This document shows, one piece after another, positions 25,798 to 38,043 of a stretch of DNA of 64,000 nucleotides. This stretch comes from Castanea sativa. Taxonomy: Eukaryota > Streptophyta > Magnoliopsida > Fagales > Fagaceae. Positions within the stretch are counted from its first letter, which is position 1. Each line of letters opens with the position of its first letter. The stretch lies in assembly GCF_040712315.1 (NCBI RefSeq), contig NC_134023.1, positions 64,495,257-64,559,256 of the forward strand, read 5' to 3'. The translations under genes were made by a program, and so were the position numbers. Under the pieces are notes generated by a model. It worked only from the letters and a program-made list of their open reading frames with translations, was not told where the DNA came from and ran no database searches.

Positions 25798-26028
25798 GTG
25801 GTATGTCCTAGTTTGGGTTAGTCCATACTTTTCTAGGTATTTGTGTTTTATGACGTTGTTTTTCTCCTTAGTATAGACAAATGAGTCGATTGATTGAATA
25901 AAAAATAACCAAATTTTAACAAATAAAGTTATATATTTTTCATTGTAATTGTATTAATTAAGTCAAAATATTAGTCAATAAATAAAATAATTTTTTTTTA
26001 TCAAAAGAAAAACAATAAAAAGAGAGAG

Positions 26029-26203
26029 AAGTATTACGTCCACAACATTTTTCACAATACTTTCACAACAAATTCTAAGTAGTAGATTATTACTTGCTAT
26101 TATTGGTAGGCAAAAAAATTAATTTTAGAGGTGAGTTCATATTAGAAAGAGTAACAACTTCATGTGTAGGATTTGCTATGAAAATCTTGTGAATGTAACA
26201 CTT
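26029..26203. mobile_element. Foldback MITE, 175 bp (family 1, older copy)
   Basis: The two halves are inverted repeats: 'aagtattacgtccacaac' at the left and the reverse of 'gaatgtaacactt' at the right, with the interior also pairing. It is the same family as the element at 27891-28067 (shared 'cacaacactttcacaacaaat' type sequence and a 'gtagtagat' region). Long foldback structure suggests a Mutator-type MITE. Confidence 0.65.
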
Positions 26204-26996
26204 AAAAAAAAAATGAACAATACACAAAATATTCATAACATTTTTTGATTGTCCCCTTTCACAACTAATAGACACCTTTATGTGCGTTCAGTCGTTGATT
26301 TCACTCAATGTTTAATGGATACTCCTAAGTGAATTTTTTGTACTGTATTATTATCATGTCCACTTTCTTCTTCTTCTTTCTATTAAATGTAATTTTGAGA
26401 CTTTATTTATCATAGTAGAAAAATATGAGGGAGAGTCACTTGAGCTAGTTTGGTCATGTTCAAAGAAAAGCAAGTAATGGATTGATAAGAAAGAGAAGAA
26501 TTAAGGCAAAAAATAACATTACTAGAAGTAATAAAAAAAGTACATGTACTTAGGGAAGCAACAAAGAGCATAGCTTTTTTTTTTGTTGAAAGAATCGAGA
26601 GCATAACTTCAAATAGATAGAATAGGGGGAAAAAATCCATTGGTCGACTCAATCTAATTTGTTAAGAATCCATAATTAACCCTACATTTTGAGACAAAGG
26701 CTTTGTTGTTATCGTTGTTATTAGTGTATTTATTAATTTTTTTTTTGTTTAACTTCACTTGCAGATCATACCTTAGTCCAAAGTCCATTTCCCCATACAT
26801 ATATTGTATTTTTGAATCCTCCTTTTTCTCATTCACGATGGTATCTTTTAAATTTTGAAAAGGAAATTGCTAAAATAGTGATAACATTGTTAGTGAAATT
26901 TATATTTTCTTTTGGCTTTAAATAGCCCTTGAAATTACATGGAAAGCAATTTCTAAGGTTTTTTTCTTTTTTTCTTTTGCAGCTGGAGCTATACTT

Positions 26997-27222
26997 GGAT
27001 TTGAGAGATTGATTACAATGGATATATTTTGCACTATATTATCTTGTCTTTTTTGGATTTGAGAGAATGATTACCTTGGATATATTTTGCACTCTATGAT
27101 CTTGTCTTTTGGATTTAAAAGATTGATTACACTGGATATACTTTGCATTCTATCATCTTGTCTTTTTGGATTTGATAGATTGATTGCATGGATATATTTT
27201 GCACTCTATTATCTTGTATTTT
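26997..27222. repeat. Minisatellite, 4 copies of a ~56-bp unit
   Basis: Units begin GGATTTGAGAGATTGATTAC or close variants at 26997, 27055, 27111 and 27168 and end with 'atcttgtctttt'. Unit lengths are 58, 56, 57 and about 55. A repeated 'tggatatattttgcact' sits in the middle of each. The array begins 15 bases after an acceptor-like site. Confidence 0.88.
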
Positions 27223-27713
27223 GTTTTTTGTTTTTTGTTTGTAGACTATTGCTTGAACTCTTGTTTGTGTTTTTGTGATTACTGTGTGTTTCTTTGCATG
27301 ATAATTGGAAGTTTGGAACCATGATTAGGGGTCCTTTGTATATGAAATTTGGGCATCAAGTTTAATGATTCAAGTCCAAACTCATGGATAAAAGCCCACA
27401 AAGAAAGAAAGGAAAGTGAGAGTCTAGATACATGTGTTCTGCAACCGGTCCTTTGATGCTCAAGCTAGATTAATTTCTTTTAGTACAACAATTGTTCACT
27501 CAAGAATGACTTACCTTCTCCTTTTGGATTGGTTCCTTTCAAATTTGTGCGACCATAACCTTTTTGTTACTGTCACTTTGTGTGATTATGGGAGGTGTTA
27601 TAGTGATGTGTAATGACAGATATGTGCGTTGTTGGCACTTCCCATATTCTCTATGTAGGAGTTATTGGTTCATTACTCACATGAATACCGATCTTTTGAA
27701 GCATTCACATATG

Positions 27714-27873
27714 CGGAAAAATTCATAGGTACTCTTGGAGCACGGAGAAATGATGCTTCTTTTTCTCACATTCATAGTGGACTCCATCATGAATTTAATG
27801 AGTGAATCCCACTAGGAATGTGAGTGGAGGGAGCCCCATTCTCTGTGCTCCAAGAGTACCTAAAAATTACTCC
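27714..27873. mobile_element. Foldback MITE, 160 bp (family 2)
   Basis: Arms GGTACTCTTGGAGCACGGAG (from 27728) and its near-perfect complement ending at 27860 pair for more than 20 bp, and the interior 'catcatgaatttaatgag' lies at the turn. It is related to the element at 28324-28481, sharing the centre and the 'ggaaaa...aggtactct' outer arm. Confidence 0.75.
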
Positions 27874-27890
27874 ACACACCATTTTATTTA

Positions 27891-28067
27891 GAAAAATGGT
27901 ATGTCCACAACATTTTCACAACACTTTCACAACAAATCATAGGTAGTAGAATGTTATTGGTTATTATCAATGAGCAAAAAATTTTATGTTATGGATTTAA
28001 ATTAGAACCAATAACAAATTTACCACCTATGATTTTTTATGAAAATATTGTGGACTTGCCATTTCTC
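27891..28067. mobile_element. Foldback MITE, 177 bp (family 1)
   Basis: Arms 'gaaaaatggtatgtccac' and (minus strand) 'gagaaatggcaagtccac' continue into 'aacattttcacaac' and a second inner pair, 'gttattggtt' with 'aaccaataac'. It is non-coding. It sits 17 bases after the family 2 element. Confidence 0.75.
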
Positions 28068-28323
28068 TTTTATTTATCATTTAATTTTTTGTGTGTGGGG
28101 ATCTCATTTTTTTCACTCAATTTTTTTTTTTCTTTTTATAAGAATTTTACCATAATCTAAATATATGTGTATATGGAGACACAATTGCCCCCTTTCCGGC
28201 TTTTCAAAAGTCTCCTCAATAGAATGCTTATTTTAGAATTTGACCCAAAAATAAATTAACTTGGCCCCCCTAACATCTTGGGCCTTCTTAAAGGAAAAAA
28301 AAAAAAAAAAAAACACAAATAAC

Positions 28324-28481
28324 GGAAAATTATTAGGTACTCTCGGATTACCATAAATACGTACTTCCTTCTCTCACATGAATGGTGGGTCCCATCATGA
28401 ATTTAATTAGTGGGACCTACCATTCATGTGAGAGGAGGGAGTACGCATTTATGGTATTCCGGGAGTACACAATAATTTTCC
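28324..28481. mobile_element. Foldback MITE, 158 bp, 9-bp target duplication (family 2)
   Basis: It is an almost complete hairpin: 'ggaaaattattaggtactct' pairs with the right end, and 'ggattaccataaatacgtac' with 'gtacgcatttatggtattcc'. Flanks ACAAATAAC (28315-28323) and ACACATAAC (28482-28490) match in 8 of 9 bases. A 9-bp target duplication is typical of Mutator-like elements. Confidence 0.82.
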
Positions 28482-28490
28482 ACACATAAC

Positions 28491-28852
28491 AATAGTCCAA
28501 CTATAAAATTTAAACATTTGGCGTATGTAAGCTCAAATCTGTACCAAAAATTTATTAAAATCGTCATATTCATTTAGTCAAAATCATTCCCAAAAAAAAA
28601 AAAAATACTCCTAAATTTGAGTTGGTCTGGTCACTTTAGAAAGTAAATAAAGTAACCATATGTAGACTCGTAGAGAGTAGAAACACCTTAGTGAATTTCA
28701 GGATCCATAAAATTAGTGTTGAATCATACCTCATTTTTCTATGTTTAATCTATTTATTGGTTTAGGCATTTTTAGATATACACCACTATAAGTTTTTAAA
28801 AAAAACTTTCACCCTCTCTCTTAGTGTGTGTGTTAAAAATACTTAATATTCT

Positions 28853-28889
<37 letters not shown>

Positions 28890-31101
28890 TGGTTTCAGTG
28901 GTTCTGTCTAGGAACCATAATTAGCTATTCATTTTTTTTTATTCAACCTACCAAAAAAAAAAAAAAAAACCTTTTGCATAACAAGATGAATCTTACTTAT
29001 TAAAAAAAAAAAAAAAGCATTTCTAAATTGTCACAACTCACAAACCCTTATCTATTGTTTGGAAGAAAGAAAGGAAAAAAAAGAAAGTAAAAATTATGCA
29101 AAGATTTATATCAATTGCAAGAAAATCCATAATTAAAAATCATGATTTTTTATTAAGACATTTTATTAAATCAATGAAAGAAATACTGTCATAACTCTTT
29201 TATCTTCTTTTTTTTTTCATTTTTGAGTTAAGTGTCATAACTCTTTTAATTGAATGTTAAAAAGCCCCCGTGACCTTCCTTAGGTTTCCTAGATTTTTTT
29301 TTTTTTTTTGAGAAGAAGGTTTCCTATATTATTTAAAAGAGCAAGGCAACACAATTAGCTAGAACTAAAGTTAATAATCGTGGGTTTGGACTGTTTGGTT
29401 GCTCAGCTACTACAAATGTAATAGTTAACCGATTGATTAAGATTTATTGATTCTCCAATAAATAAACAAATAAAATTAAAAACTCACCACCTAATATCAC
29501 TTGTTAGTTCTTTTTTTCTTTTTAAATAATAGTAATGAAGTCAGCTCCCTAGCTATTTGATACCCCAGCCAACTTATCAAATAAAAAAAATAAAAATACT
29601 CCAACCAATGTCAATATATATACACACTCCAACTATTAATTTCTAGTTATCTAGGGAAAAAATAAAAAAGACAGAGTCTAGTCCCAGCTTCCGCTCTAGG
29701 CTTCAGGCCTAGTTGTAAAGAAGGATCCCCATTTTTGTTAGGATTTTTTTCATATACAAAGCCCAGCATTAAACGTAGTCGCATGACCACCCATCATTGA
29801 TATTTGGGTCTGGGCCTCTCAATGAACCTGCGAAGCTTAAGGCCTACTCCAACTTCACCAATGGGGACAGCCCAGCCTCCATCCTTCATGCTTTTTTTTT
29901 TGTTTGCTAATTTAATACAAGCTTCATCCAAATTCTTTTTTAACCTTTTCTTTGAAGTATTTATCAATTTCATTTCCAAAAATAGGATTTGAGTTCAGCC
30001 CAATTTATTTGGTTATTTTAAATTTTTACTATAGAGAGTTGTGTTTCGGTGAAAGTTGTACAAAATGAACTTCCTTGTCTCTACTTGGATAATTACCACT
30101 ATACACATCAAAAATATCCAAAATAAAATAAATATATTTGTAGGTTTAGATTTCCAAATGTAATATACTAATATAATTATATTTCTTAATATATTCCCCC
30201 ACTCGTAATCCTACTTGCTATTAAACAATTCTAAAATCCTTTTTGAGTAGTTTTAGGATTACAAATTATTCAACAATTTTTTTGTCACAACTTTGACGTG
30301 ACAGACTGTGAGCGGTTAACCAATACTTATATATAGATTTATTATTTTTTCTTCACTAATCACACTATCACTTCACAATATGGCAAGAAATTGTGAAAAA
30401 ATTTTGTGGACCTAAACTTTTTCATAATTTTTACTTCTCAAGAGTGTCATTGACGAAGTGTCACCAAAAAAAGACAAAACTTTAATAGAAAAAATTTCTT
30501 CAACAATCAATATACCATGAAATTGAATCCTTCCTTGAACAATATCAAGAAGTTGTTAGGTTTGGTTGGCCTTCGTTGAATTTAACATAGTCTTCCTATG
30601 CCCATCAGTCTCTAGATTTTAAGCAAATCTCACTATAAATCTAAAATAGTTCTTTTCTCACCGAACCCTTGGGTCAAACCTCATTACTCGTTTCCATTAA
30701 GGCGACATTTCATAAGTTTTGGTTAAAGAAAACTTGACCTTAAGTTTTAAAGTGCTGAAGGATCAGATGTTTGACCAACAACACTTGTTGATGCTCGTGC
30801 TTCATTATCAACATTATACTCTAATGTTACTTGATGTTTCTCCATTACCAAATCTCATTAGTTTGAGTCTTCACTTTCTTCACCTAAGCAACCAGGTCTT
30901 GAAAAACCATTTATGAACTTTTTATATAATTCTTAGAAGTCTTAACAAAAGCTATATTGTTAAAGACTAACACCAAGGGCATGAAGTGGGATGAGAATTT
31001 ATTGTATTTTCTTCTAATCATGCAATTGGCTAGCTATTCCATTTTCTCATACGATCACTTTGATCTTGAAAATTATCACACTAAGATTGGTATAGATAGT
31101 T
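28491..31101. other. Gene-free AT-rich stretch
   Basis: Poly-A/T tracts, an (AT)n microsatellite and AT-rich DNA. A short less AT-rich island at 29780-29900 is open on both strands for about 60 codons, but I recognise no protein in it. Confidence 0.5.
28856..28885. repeat. (AT)n microsatellite
   Basis: About 15 AT dinucleotide units. Confidence 0.95.
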
Positions 31102-31300
31102 AGTGTCCATTTGGGATCTACTTATTTTGTTGAAACTGAAAACTTTTTGCTGAAAGTATTGTAGATAAAGGTAAAAGTTAGCTGAAATAGTACAGTGAGA
31201 CCCATAAATAGTACAAAAAGTGTAATGAAACCCATAAATAGTAGCAAAAAGCTTAATAGTAAAATAAGTTGGCAAAAATAATCAATGTCAAACAGACACT
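31102..31300. mobile_element. MITE, 199 bp
   Basis: Terminal inverted repeats AGTGTCCATTTGGGAT and (minus strand) AGTGTCTGTTTGACAT. Flanks TAGTT and TAGCT may be a diverged target duplication. An inner direct repeat, 'cccataaatagtacaaaaag' and 'cccataaatagtagcaaaaag', is present. It is non-coding. Confidence 0.65.
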
Positions 31301-31633
31301 TAGCTAAAAAATTTAATAACAAATATTCATCGCAAAGCTTTTCTTTCATATTTTTCTAGACAATAATAACAAGTTCATACTTTATATAACGAAGATATTC
31401 AAGGCCCTCCTAGAAAAGTTGTACTCCTCCTATTAACTTTAACTTTGTATACCTAACTTTTACGTTATTTCTAGAATATCAAAATGCAGTTATAGGTTAC
31501 GATCTCAATGTTGAACTTTCTTGTCTTCATAATTGTTATGGAGTTAAAATATAAAATAAAAAAATTAAAGGGTCTGTTAGGTTAGGAGGATGGAAAAGTG
31601 AGAGCATAGAAATTTTTTTAGTTTTCCTCATTC

Positions 31634-34496
31634 AATGGTGGCTCTAGAAATATTTGTTAGGGGCGTCATTCAAATTTATGAAGTTGACAATGACCTCTTT
31701 GTAAATAATATTTTCTTATTTTATCTTGATTATTAGGATGATAAGATGAGATTTTTTGCAATCTATGATTCGAATGAATATTTTTCAAGTCAACACGGGT
31801 TCTTTTAAATAATAAATCTTAGGTGGGAGATCAATCCTGCGGTATAAGTGATTTCTTAATAAAGGAATTATCCATAATATAACAAGAGAATAAAGGATAG
31901 ACTATAAGTTCATTGAGCATATTATTCCTTAGTATATTGAAGATTAGTGTTGCCATCTATTGTCTCTTACTATTATAACAAAGTCATTAATTATTATCGT
32001 TAAGGGAACTTTAATTATTATTGCTTAGAATATTTTAATTTATTATTTATTAGTTTTCGTCTTAACTCTTTTCAATTATTTTATTCAATAATTTAACTCA
32101 ACTTTGACAACTTATTAGTCTTAATTAATTTATTAAGAATAATTTTTTTTTTGTGTCTTTTGCATTAATCTATCAAGATTTCAATGCAATAATACAATCA
32201 TTAAAATATATATATAAAATTGGCTTTACTGCCCACTTAATTATTATTTTTTTCCTGAGATTTAAGATCAACAAATTACTAATTTTTGTTGTTAGGCTTG
32301 CTATTTTTTTATAAGATTTTAGATCAAATTGGTTTTGTTGACACCCCATTTTGCAAACCACATTTAACCTCACATGGAGGGTAAAAGGGTAATTTTACTT
32401 TGAAAATATGCATCCTGTATTCTGGTCATTAGATCCTTAATCTCATTTCACCAAAATGATCTTGATGTTATAACGATCAAACCGACTACTCATAAGCCGT
32501 AATCGGACCATCAGATTGAAAGTTATCATCAAATCAAATTTTAATGACCGAGATGTACTATCACAAATTGAGTCAGACTATATGTGATTATGAATAATTG
32601 ATTCCAATTGGTTATGATTATAATCAATTTGAGATTAATAATGTGTCACAATTTGATTGGTTAGGGCTACATTTTATAGTAAGGTTGCACACACCTAATT
32701 AACTGGATAGTTAAATATTAATTATTTAATGAGTAATTTGTGCAATTATCTTTTAATTATGGTAAATTTAGAACTAATTAAGTCTAAAATGAGAGTGATT
32801 GGAGTCTATTAATATTAATTGGAAACTAATTTGGGACCTATTAATGTTAATTGAGATGAAATTGTTTTCTAACAAATGACTTCTGCTCACCATTTTGTTG
32901 ACATCTCTCAGAATATTTTGAATCTGTGAATAAGGTTAATTTTCCCAGAAACTAGACATCCAGGGCTTCAATTTGACAGAAGAACGAGACAATTCCAATC
33001 AGAATTGAGTAAGATATGATTTTTTGAAGTTGGCTCTACAGGCTATTACAATAGTTGCGAAAAACCGAATTTTGCTTGCTTCTCACTCCCACCAATCTCT
33101 ACATTTAATGCATCTGATTTCCTCAAAGGCTAAAAAAAGGTATAGGTTCATGATTCGTTGTCAACCCTCATTAAATGACCTTCTATTTATATTTCTTCCA
33201 CCACTACTATATAAACCTCTCATCTCCTCAATTCCAAAAGACACAAAAAACTCTCTATCTTCTCTTCTCTTAAGTTCTACTGAAATATAGTATCTTGTCA
33301 TATCTTGGTCTTCCTAAAACTCAAGGTATTGAGTGAGACTTACTCTCCCTCTCCTAGCTCTTCTTTTCCTCCACCTTTAGGACCTCCACCAAGAGTCTCC
33401 TCCTCCATCGTATGGATCTTGCATGAAAGTATAATCTATTTCTCTAAGGTGTGTTTTATGTTGCATGATATTAATTTAAGATTAAAGTATGCTAGTATTT
33501 ATTTAAATTCCTTTGAATATGTTTGAATGTTCTTAAATTGTATTATGTGTTATTTACATGTTCTTGATTGTTCATCACATGTTCATGCATAATACTAGTT
33601 TTGATCTTAAATCCACATCAAAAATATAAAAAAGATATATTTTTTCATAATTCTTTCAAATCCTTGAATCTAGGATATCACCATTCACACACATTCACTA
33701 TAATTTATTTTTTAACCCAAATGCAATGCTTAATAAACTAAATTAGGGTTTATCACATGCACACACATTAAATTCAACATGCAAATTGATTGATAACATA
33801 TTGAATGATGTGATATGAATGTTGGCCACCATAGTCTAGAAGACCGGTTTCACCGGGCATGGTGGGTACCTAACACCTTCCCACCTTGTAACATAGTCTC
33901 CTAACTTAGATCAAGAGTTGATAGATTAATGCTTATCAATGTAATTTTCAATTTCTAGATTGTAACTAGGGAACAAAGCCATGTACTTTTATTTTAGATT
34001 GTATTATAAGACCAAAGCCATGTAATTTCCTATGATCAGTGTAAATTCAAATTCAAATTAATAAAATAAAGAATTTTTCAATTTTGATTTTCTTATTTAT
34101 TCCAATAATTAAATAAGTAGCGCTTCATTGTAAAACATTTAATCTAAAGAGGAAAATATAATCAATCGAACCTCCATTTTGAGAGGCAATAATATGACTC
34201 TAGTTTCCATCCATTCACGTAGGTTTGGCCCAACATCCTAAAAACGGGCCGGAGGCGCGGTCTCTCATAGGTTTGTTGTTGGTTTTTTTTTTTTTAAAAA
34301 AAAAAAGAAAAGAAAAGCAAAGATACATGTTGCTATTGAATCGATTTGTTATTGGGTTGATTTAAGGGGGTTCAAATTTTCAATTTAGGGCGGTCAAACC
34401 AAAAACTTTAAAAATATTATTATATGTAAAAAAAAAAAAAATCCAAAAGTCAGGGGGTTCATTTGAACCCCTTGAACACTATGTGGTGCCGCCATT
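31634..34496. mobile_element. hAT-like element carrying a nested solo LTR
   Basis: Outer ends are imperfect inverted repeats: AATGGTGGCTC on the left and, on the minus strand, AATGGCGGCAC on the right. Both are followed by a 'ggggcg' or 'ggggttca' stretch, as in many plant hAT elements. Flanks 'tcctcatt' and 'tcccttatt' may be an eroded 8-bp target duplication. Without the nested LTR the element is about 930 bp and non-coding. Confidence 0.45.
32336..34269 (+). mobile_element. Solo LTR (about 1.93 kb) with 5-bp target duplication
   Basis: It starts TGTTGACACCCC and ends in 'ggtctctcata', with GGTTT on both sides (32331-32335, 34270-34274). The end is TA instead of CA, presumably a point change. 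A TATA-like 'ctatataaacc' lies near 33208, followed by a pyrimidine-rich leader, and an AATAAA-like 'aataaaataaag' lies near 34058. LTRs this long are known among Gypsy (Tat/Ogre-like) and some non-autonomous retroelements; the family is not identified. Open frames inside it (33024, 33305) are short and not convincing genes. Confidence 0.7.
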
Positions 34497-34503
34497 TCCC
34501 TTA

Positions 34504-34955
34504 TTTGTGTTTGGTTGGGAAGGTAGAAAAGTGGAGGGATAAAAAAAAAAATTTGTTTGGTTGAAAATAAAGTTAGTATAAATTTACTATCATGTCACTA
34601 TTAAATAAAACAAAAAGTAACACATTATACTTTAAAAAAATTATGTATAAATGGACACTTCATTAAAGTAAAGATGAAAAAAAAAAAAAAAAATGAAGCC
34701 AACACGTTAGAGGTGAAGTCCAACATGAGGGGTATTTTTGGAAACTCATTTCATGAGTTTGCCCCTCCCAGATTTCTCCCTATTTTGGGGAGAAATTTTT
34801 TGGTAGGCCCGAGGAAAAAACACTTAGGCACCCGCTTTTCATCATTTATTTTTCTTTCTCCTCACCCAATGAAACATACTCTAAAAACATTTTCTTTCCT
34901 ATTTTCTCTCCAAAGTTTTCCAAATAGCCTATTTTACCTCCAAACAAACACACCC
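34504..34955. mobile_element. Tourist-like MITE, about 450 bp
   Basis: Left end 'gtgtttggttgggaagg' and (minus strand) right end 'gtgtgtttgtttggagg' are imperfect inverted repeats. TTA flanks both sides (34501-34503, 34956-34958). The inner part includes a poly-A tract and a minus/plus frame of no recognised meaning. A sequence like its left end also occurs at about 31568-31610, beside the hAT-like element. Confidence 0.6.
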
Positions 34956-35307
34956 TTAAAGTAGAGACAGAAGGCATGATACAAAGAATCAAAGGTAGAA
35001 AATTGCCTCACAGATTAATGTCTACACTAGAACTTGAAAAATAGGGAGATATATTGGGGTTTGGCCGTTTGGGATTGAAGAAAAATAATGTGCGTCTCAA
35101 TGCTGAAGGAGGGAGAGGAGTAGAGGCCGCGCAAGTATCGAGAAAGGGAGAGTAATTTTTTTCTATTTTATAATATTTGAGTTTTTCATAAATTAAAACT
35201 TAAATACAAATTAATGATGTGGAAAATATGGAAAATTGTGGAGCTTGCAAAGCTGCTGTATCAAAATTTCAAAAGGTCAACAAAAAGTTAAAGTTTTGGT
35301 TTTATAT

Positions 35308-35308
<1 letters not shown>

Positions 35309-35339
<31 letters not shown>
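35309..35339. repeat. (TAA)n microsatellite
   Basis: About ten AAT trinucleotide units. Confidence 0.95.
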
Positions 35340-35418
35340 TAAAAAAAAATAGACTTCAACTATATATAAGGTTAGAATAAAGTTACACTTTGTGCAACTC
35401 CTAATTAATTTTATATTG

Positions 35419-35568
35419 TGGGTTTCAGTTAGCTCAATTGATAAAGTCTCTGATGGTTGTATAAGAAATCTGGGGTTCAATCCCCGTTTACATCAAAAAC
35501 TGATTGGTGTCTTGGTCTGATGATAAAGAGCTATCATTAGGAGCGGACGCCCTAGGTTGAAATTCTCT
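35419..35568 (+). mobile_element. tRNA-derived SINE
   Basis: It begins with a tRNA-like head. An A box is seen at 'ttagctcaattgataaag' (35429-35446) and a B box at 'ggggttcaatcccc' (35472-35485), the spacing expected of a Pol III promoter. The body follows with 'tggtctgatgataaagagct' and 'aggagcggacgccctaggtt'. The head is not a functional tRNA, since no cloverleaf with a proper anticodon arm can be drawn. Possible target duplication: 'attttatat' before and 'aatttatat' after. A diverged minus-strand relative is at 21405-21545. Confidence 0.82.
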
Positions 35569-35569
35569 C

Positions 35570-36837
35570 CAAACAAAATTTATATCAATTATTAATTTAA
35601 TATATACAAGAAATAGTAGACTGGAAAAAAAATTCAACCACAACATTGCTGCCCTTTGAATCTAAATACACATGCATCTTTGACCGTAGAAATCAAGGTA
35701 TGGAGTGTGGATTTGTTACGTGATTAGCCATTGCAAAGGAGAATTAAGAAGGCATTGAAGGACTGAATATGAAGTAGGAGTTACACGTCCTAATTAATTT
35801 TTTACAGCTGACTGGAAAAAAAGTTTGTTGTCACCAGCCAAATAGTAGGGACTAGGGAAAGCATTCAAAAAAAAAGTAGGGAAAGGAACTTCTTTCTACT
35901 TTTGCTAAGTGCTTTGATACATGGTAGGAAATGGATCATCAAGATTACTATATAAAAGCTAAGATTATTTAGACATGAGTTCCTTAACAAACCAATAATC
36001 CAGTCTTAAAAAAAAAAAATGATATAGAAAACATTTTTAAAGAAGAGCTCTTTAGACTAGTCTTTAACCAGTAAAATCTATGGGCAACTAACTTTACCCA
36101 TCGAAATAAGTTGTTAGGTAATTCAGGCTCGTTCCCCCTTGATGGGCTAAGTAGTTCTTAACCTATATGCAAGTGCTTAAGAGTAAAGGGTTCGTATCAA
36201 CTTACCAAAATTTTAATAAAACTTATTTTAAGAATGATATCAAATAGGTAATCTTTCTAAGACTAGGCCTCCATTCAGTGCACAAAAGTATTGGACAAAA
36301 CTCAAAAATTGACATGTGGTTATTTATGGATATGCGTTGTGTTTATATCTCATCAAGTGCTTTGAAGTACTAAATGCAAGTCAAACTCACTAGAATATTT
36401 TTTTGTTTTTAGCATTTGTGTCTGTATCAATGCCAAATTTTTTGACATTTAGAACATCTCATGTGAAAGATTTTTTTGGAGTTTAATGTGCCTCTAATAG
36501 TAATATTGTCATAAAATAATTCAATTCATTTCTTTCTACTTTACTCTAAAAAAATATACTTAATTTCATTCCATTAGTTTATTTTCCATTAATTTCATTT
36601 TCTTAAATACATTCAATACACTCCATTCCATTTCATTTATTTCCATTCATTTATGATCATTCTATTCCATTTATTTATGAACTCCCAAATGAAGCCTTAA
36701 TAATAAATTTTGCTGATAAAATTTAGATAATTCTAAATGGATTAAAGACACTTCTAAATGAGCTTAAAGTAGTTTTAATTGACCAAAAAGTGGTTTTTTT
36801 TTATAATAAAAAAGGACATAAAATTAGGGCACTTTTT
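35570..36837. other. Gene-free AT-rich stretch
   Basis: No gene or complete mobile element is recognised. Confidence 0.5.
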
Positions 36838-37313
36838 TTTTTTCCTTTTCTTAAAAGAATCAATATAGATGTTTTATTACTCAGTCCATGGCTAAATCAG
36901 AAGCCATAATAAGCTCTACTAGAGTAGGTAGCAGCCCATGTTTTCATCCCTCTATAAATCTTTAGCTAATCATGCTAGTGCATGTGCCATACTATTTCTT
37001 CTTCTTTTAATGTGTACCAAGCTGGATCTGTCTAGAACCTTAAAGCTACCTTATGCTTCTTCTATTAGGGTTTTAAACAAGCTGAATCAAGCCAAATATT
37101 TAAAGTTCAAATTTGTTCATTATTTAATTTTATTTTGAATATGAGCCAAGCTAGAATTTTATGACAAAACAAGATTATATATTCAAGTTTGGTTCACTTG
37201 CTTATTAAACAAACTCGAGCTTGTTCACAACTTGTTTAATTATTATTTTTCAATATATAGTAAAACCATGACTAAAAATTGTTTAATCATTCAAAAATTT
37301 ATAAATTTTTAGT

Positions 37314-37912
37314 CAAGGGCGGCCCAATATAATTTAGGGCCTAAGGTAAAAATTTTATGCGGGGCCTTTAATATGTAAATATTAATTAAACAAAATTGTT
37401 TAATATTAATCAAATCAAGGTAATTTGATACATTAAATTCATAATTTGATGAATAATACCAACTAAACTAATGTTAATTTCATATAGAGAATTAAATATC
37501 ATAGTCAAATCATAAATATTAATAAAAAGAAATAGAAATATATTACGATTAAAAAATATAATTTATTTTGGATATATGACGAGACATAGTTACGTAAAGT
37601 TGTAATCTAATTTTTAATTTTATATATTGTTTTTAAGAGAGAGAAAGGTAGATATCATTTGGTGGGTGACTTTGTAGGATATTAGTTTACCAAAATTAAA
37701 GTCTCAAATTATCATGGGAAATTAATCTGTAATTGATGATTTAACACATTTGTAACATTTCTTTGAAACATTTTAGGGTTCTATTGGTCTTGTACTTTGA
37801 GAGTCTTAATAAAAATGAAAAGGAAAAATGCACTAAAAGCACTATAAAAACAAGCTTCAAAAAATTTGTAGTATCATTAATATCACTAATTTTTTTTTTA
37901 AAATGCACAATC

Positions 37913-37954
<42 letters not shown>

Positions 37955-38043
37955 ATAAAAATTTAGCCCTTTAACCATGGGAAGTGAGACCTTTTCCTTT
38001 GAGGAGAATTTTTTTTTTTTGGGTGAGGCCTTAGGCCACCCTG
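37314..38043. mobile_element. hAT-like non-autonomous element, about 730 bp
   Basis: The insertion is visible by comparison with copy 2 of the duplicated region. It starts CAAGGGCGGCCC and ends GGCCACCCTG (minus strand CAGGGTGGCC), giving imperfect hAT-type ends (CAGGGGCGG-like). Flanks 'tttttagt' and 'ttaatacg' are a possible diverged 8-bp target duplication. It contains an (AT)n tract at 37917-37949 and no coding region. Confidence 0.62.
37917..37949. repeat. (AT)n microsatellite
   Basis: About 16 AT dinucleotide units, inside the hAT-like element. Confidence 0.93.

Noticed and set aside
30284..30420. Possible third copy of foldback MITE family 1
   Set aside because: Only 'ttttgtggacc' and scattered bases match. 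The arms do not pair well enough to call an element.
33024..33526. Two plus-strand frames (88 and 73 codons) as genes
   Set aside because: Both lie in the transcribed leader part of the long solo LTR and match no family.
35425..35490. Possible tRNA gene
   Set aside because: A and B boxes are present but there is no proper acceptor or anticodon stem. The sequence continues into a SINE body.
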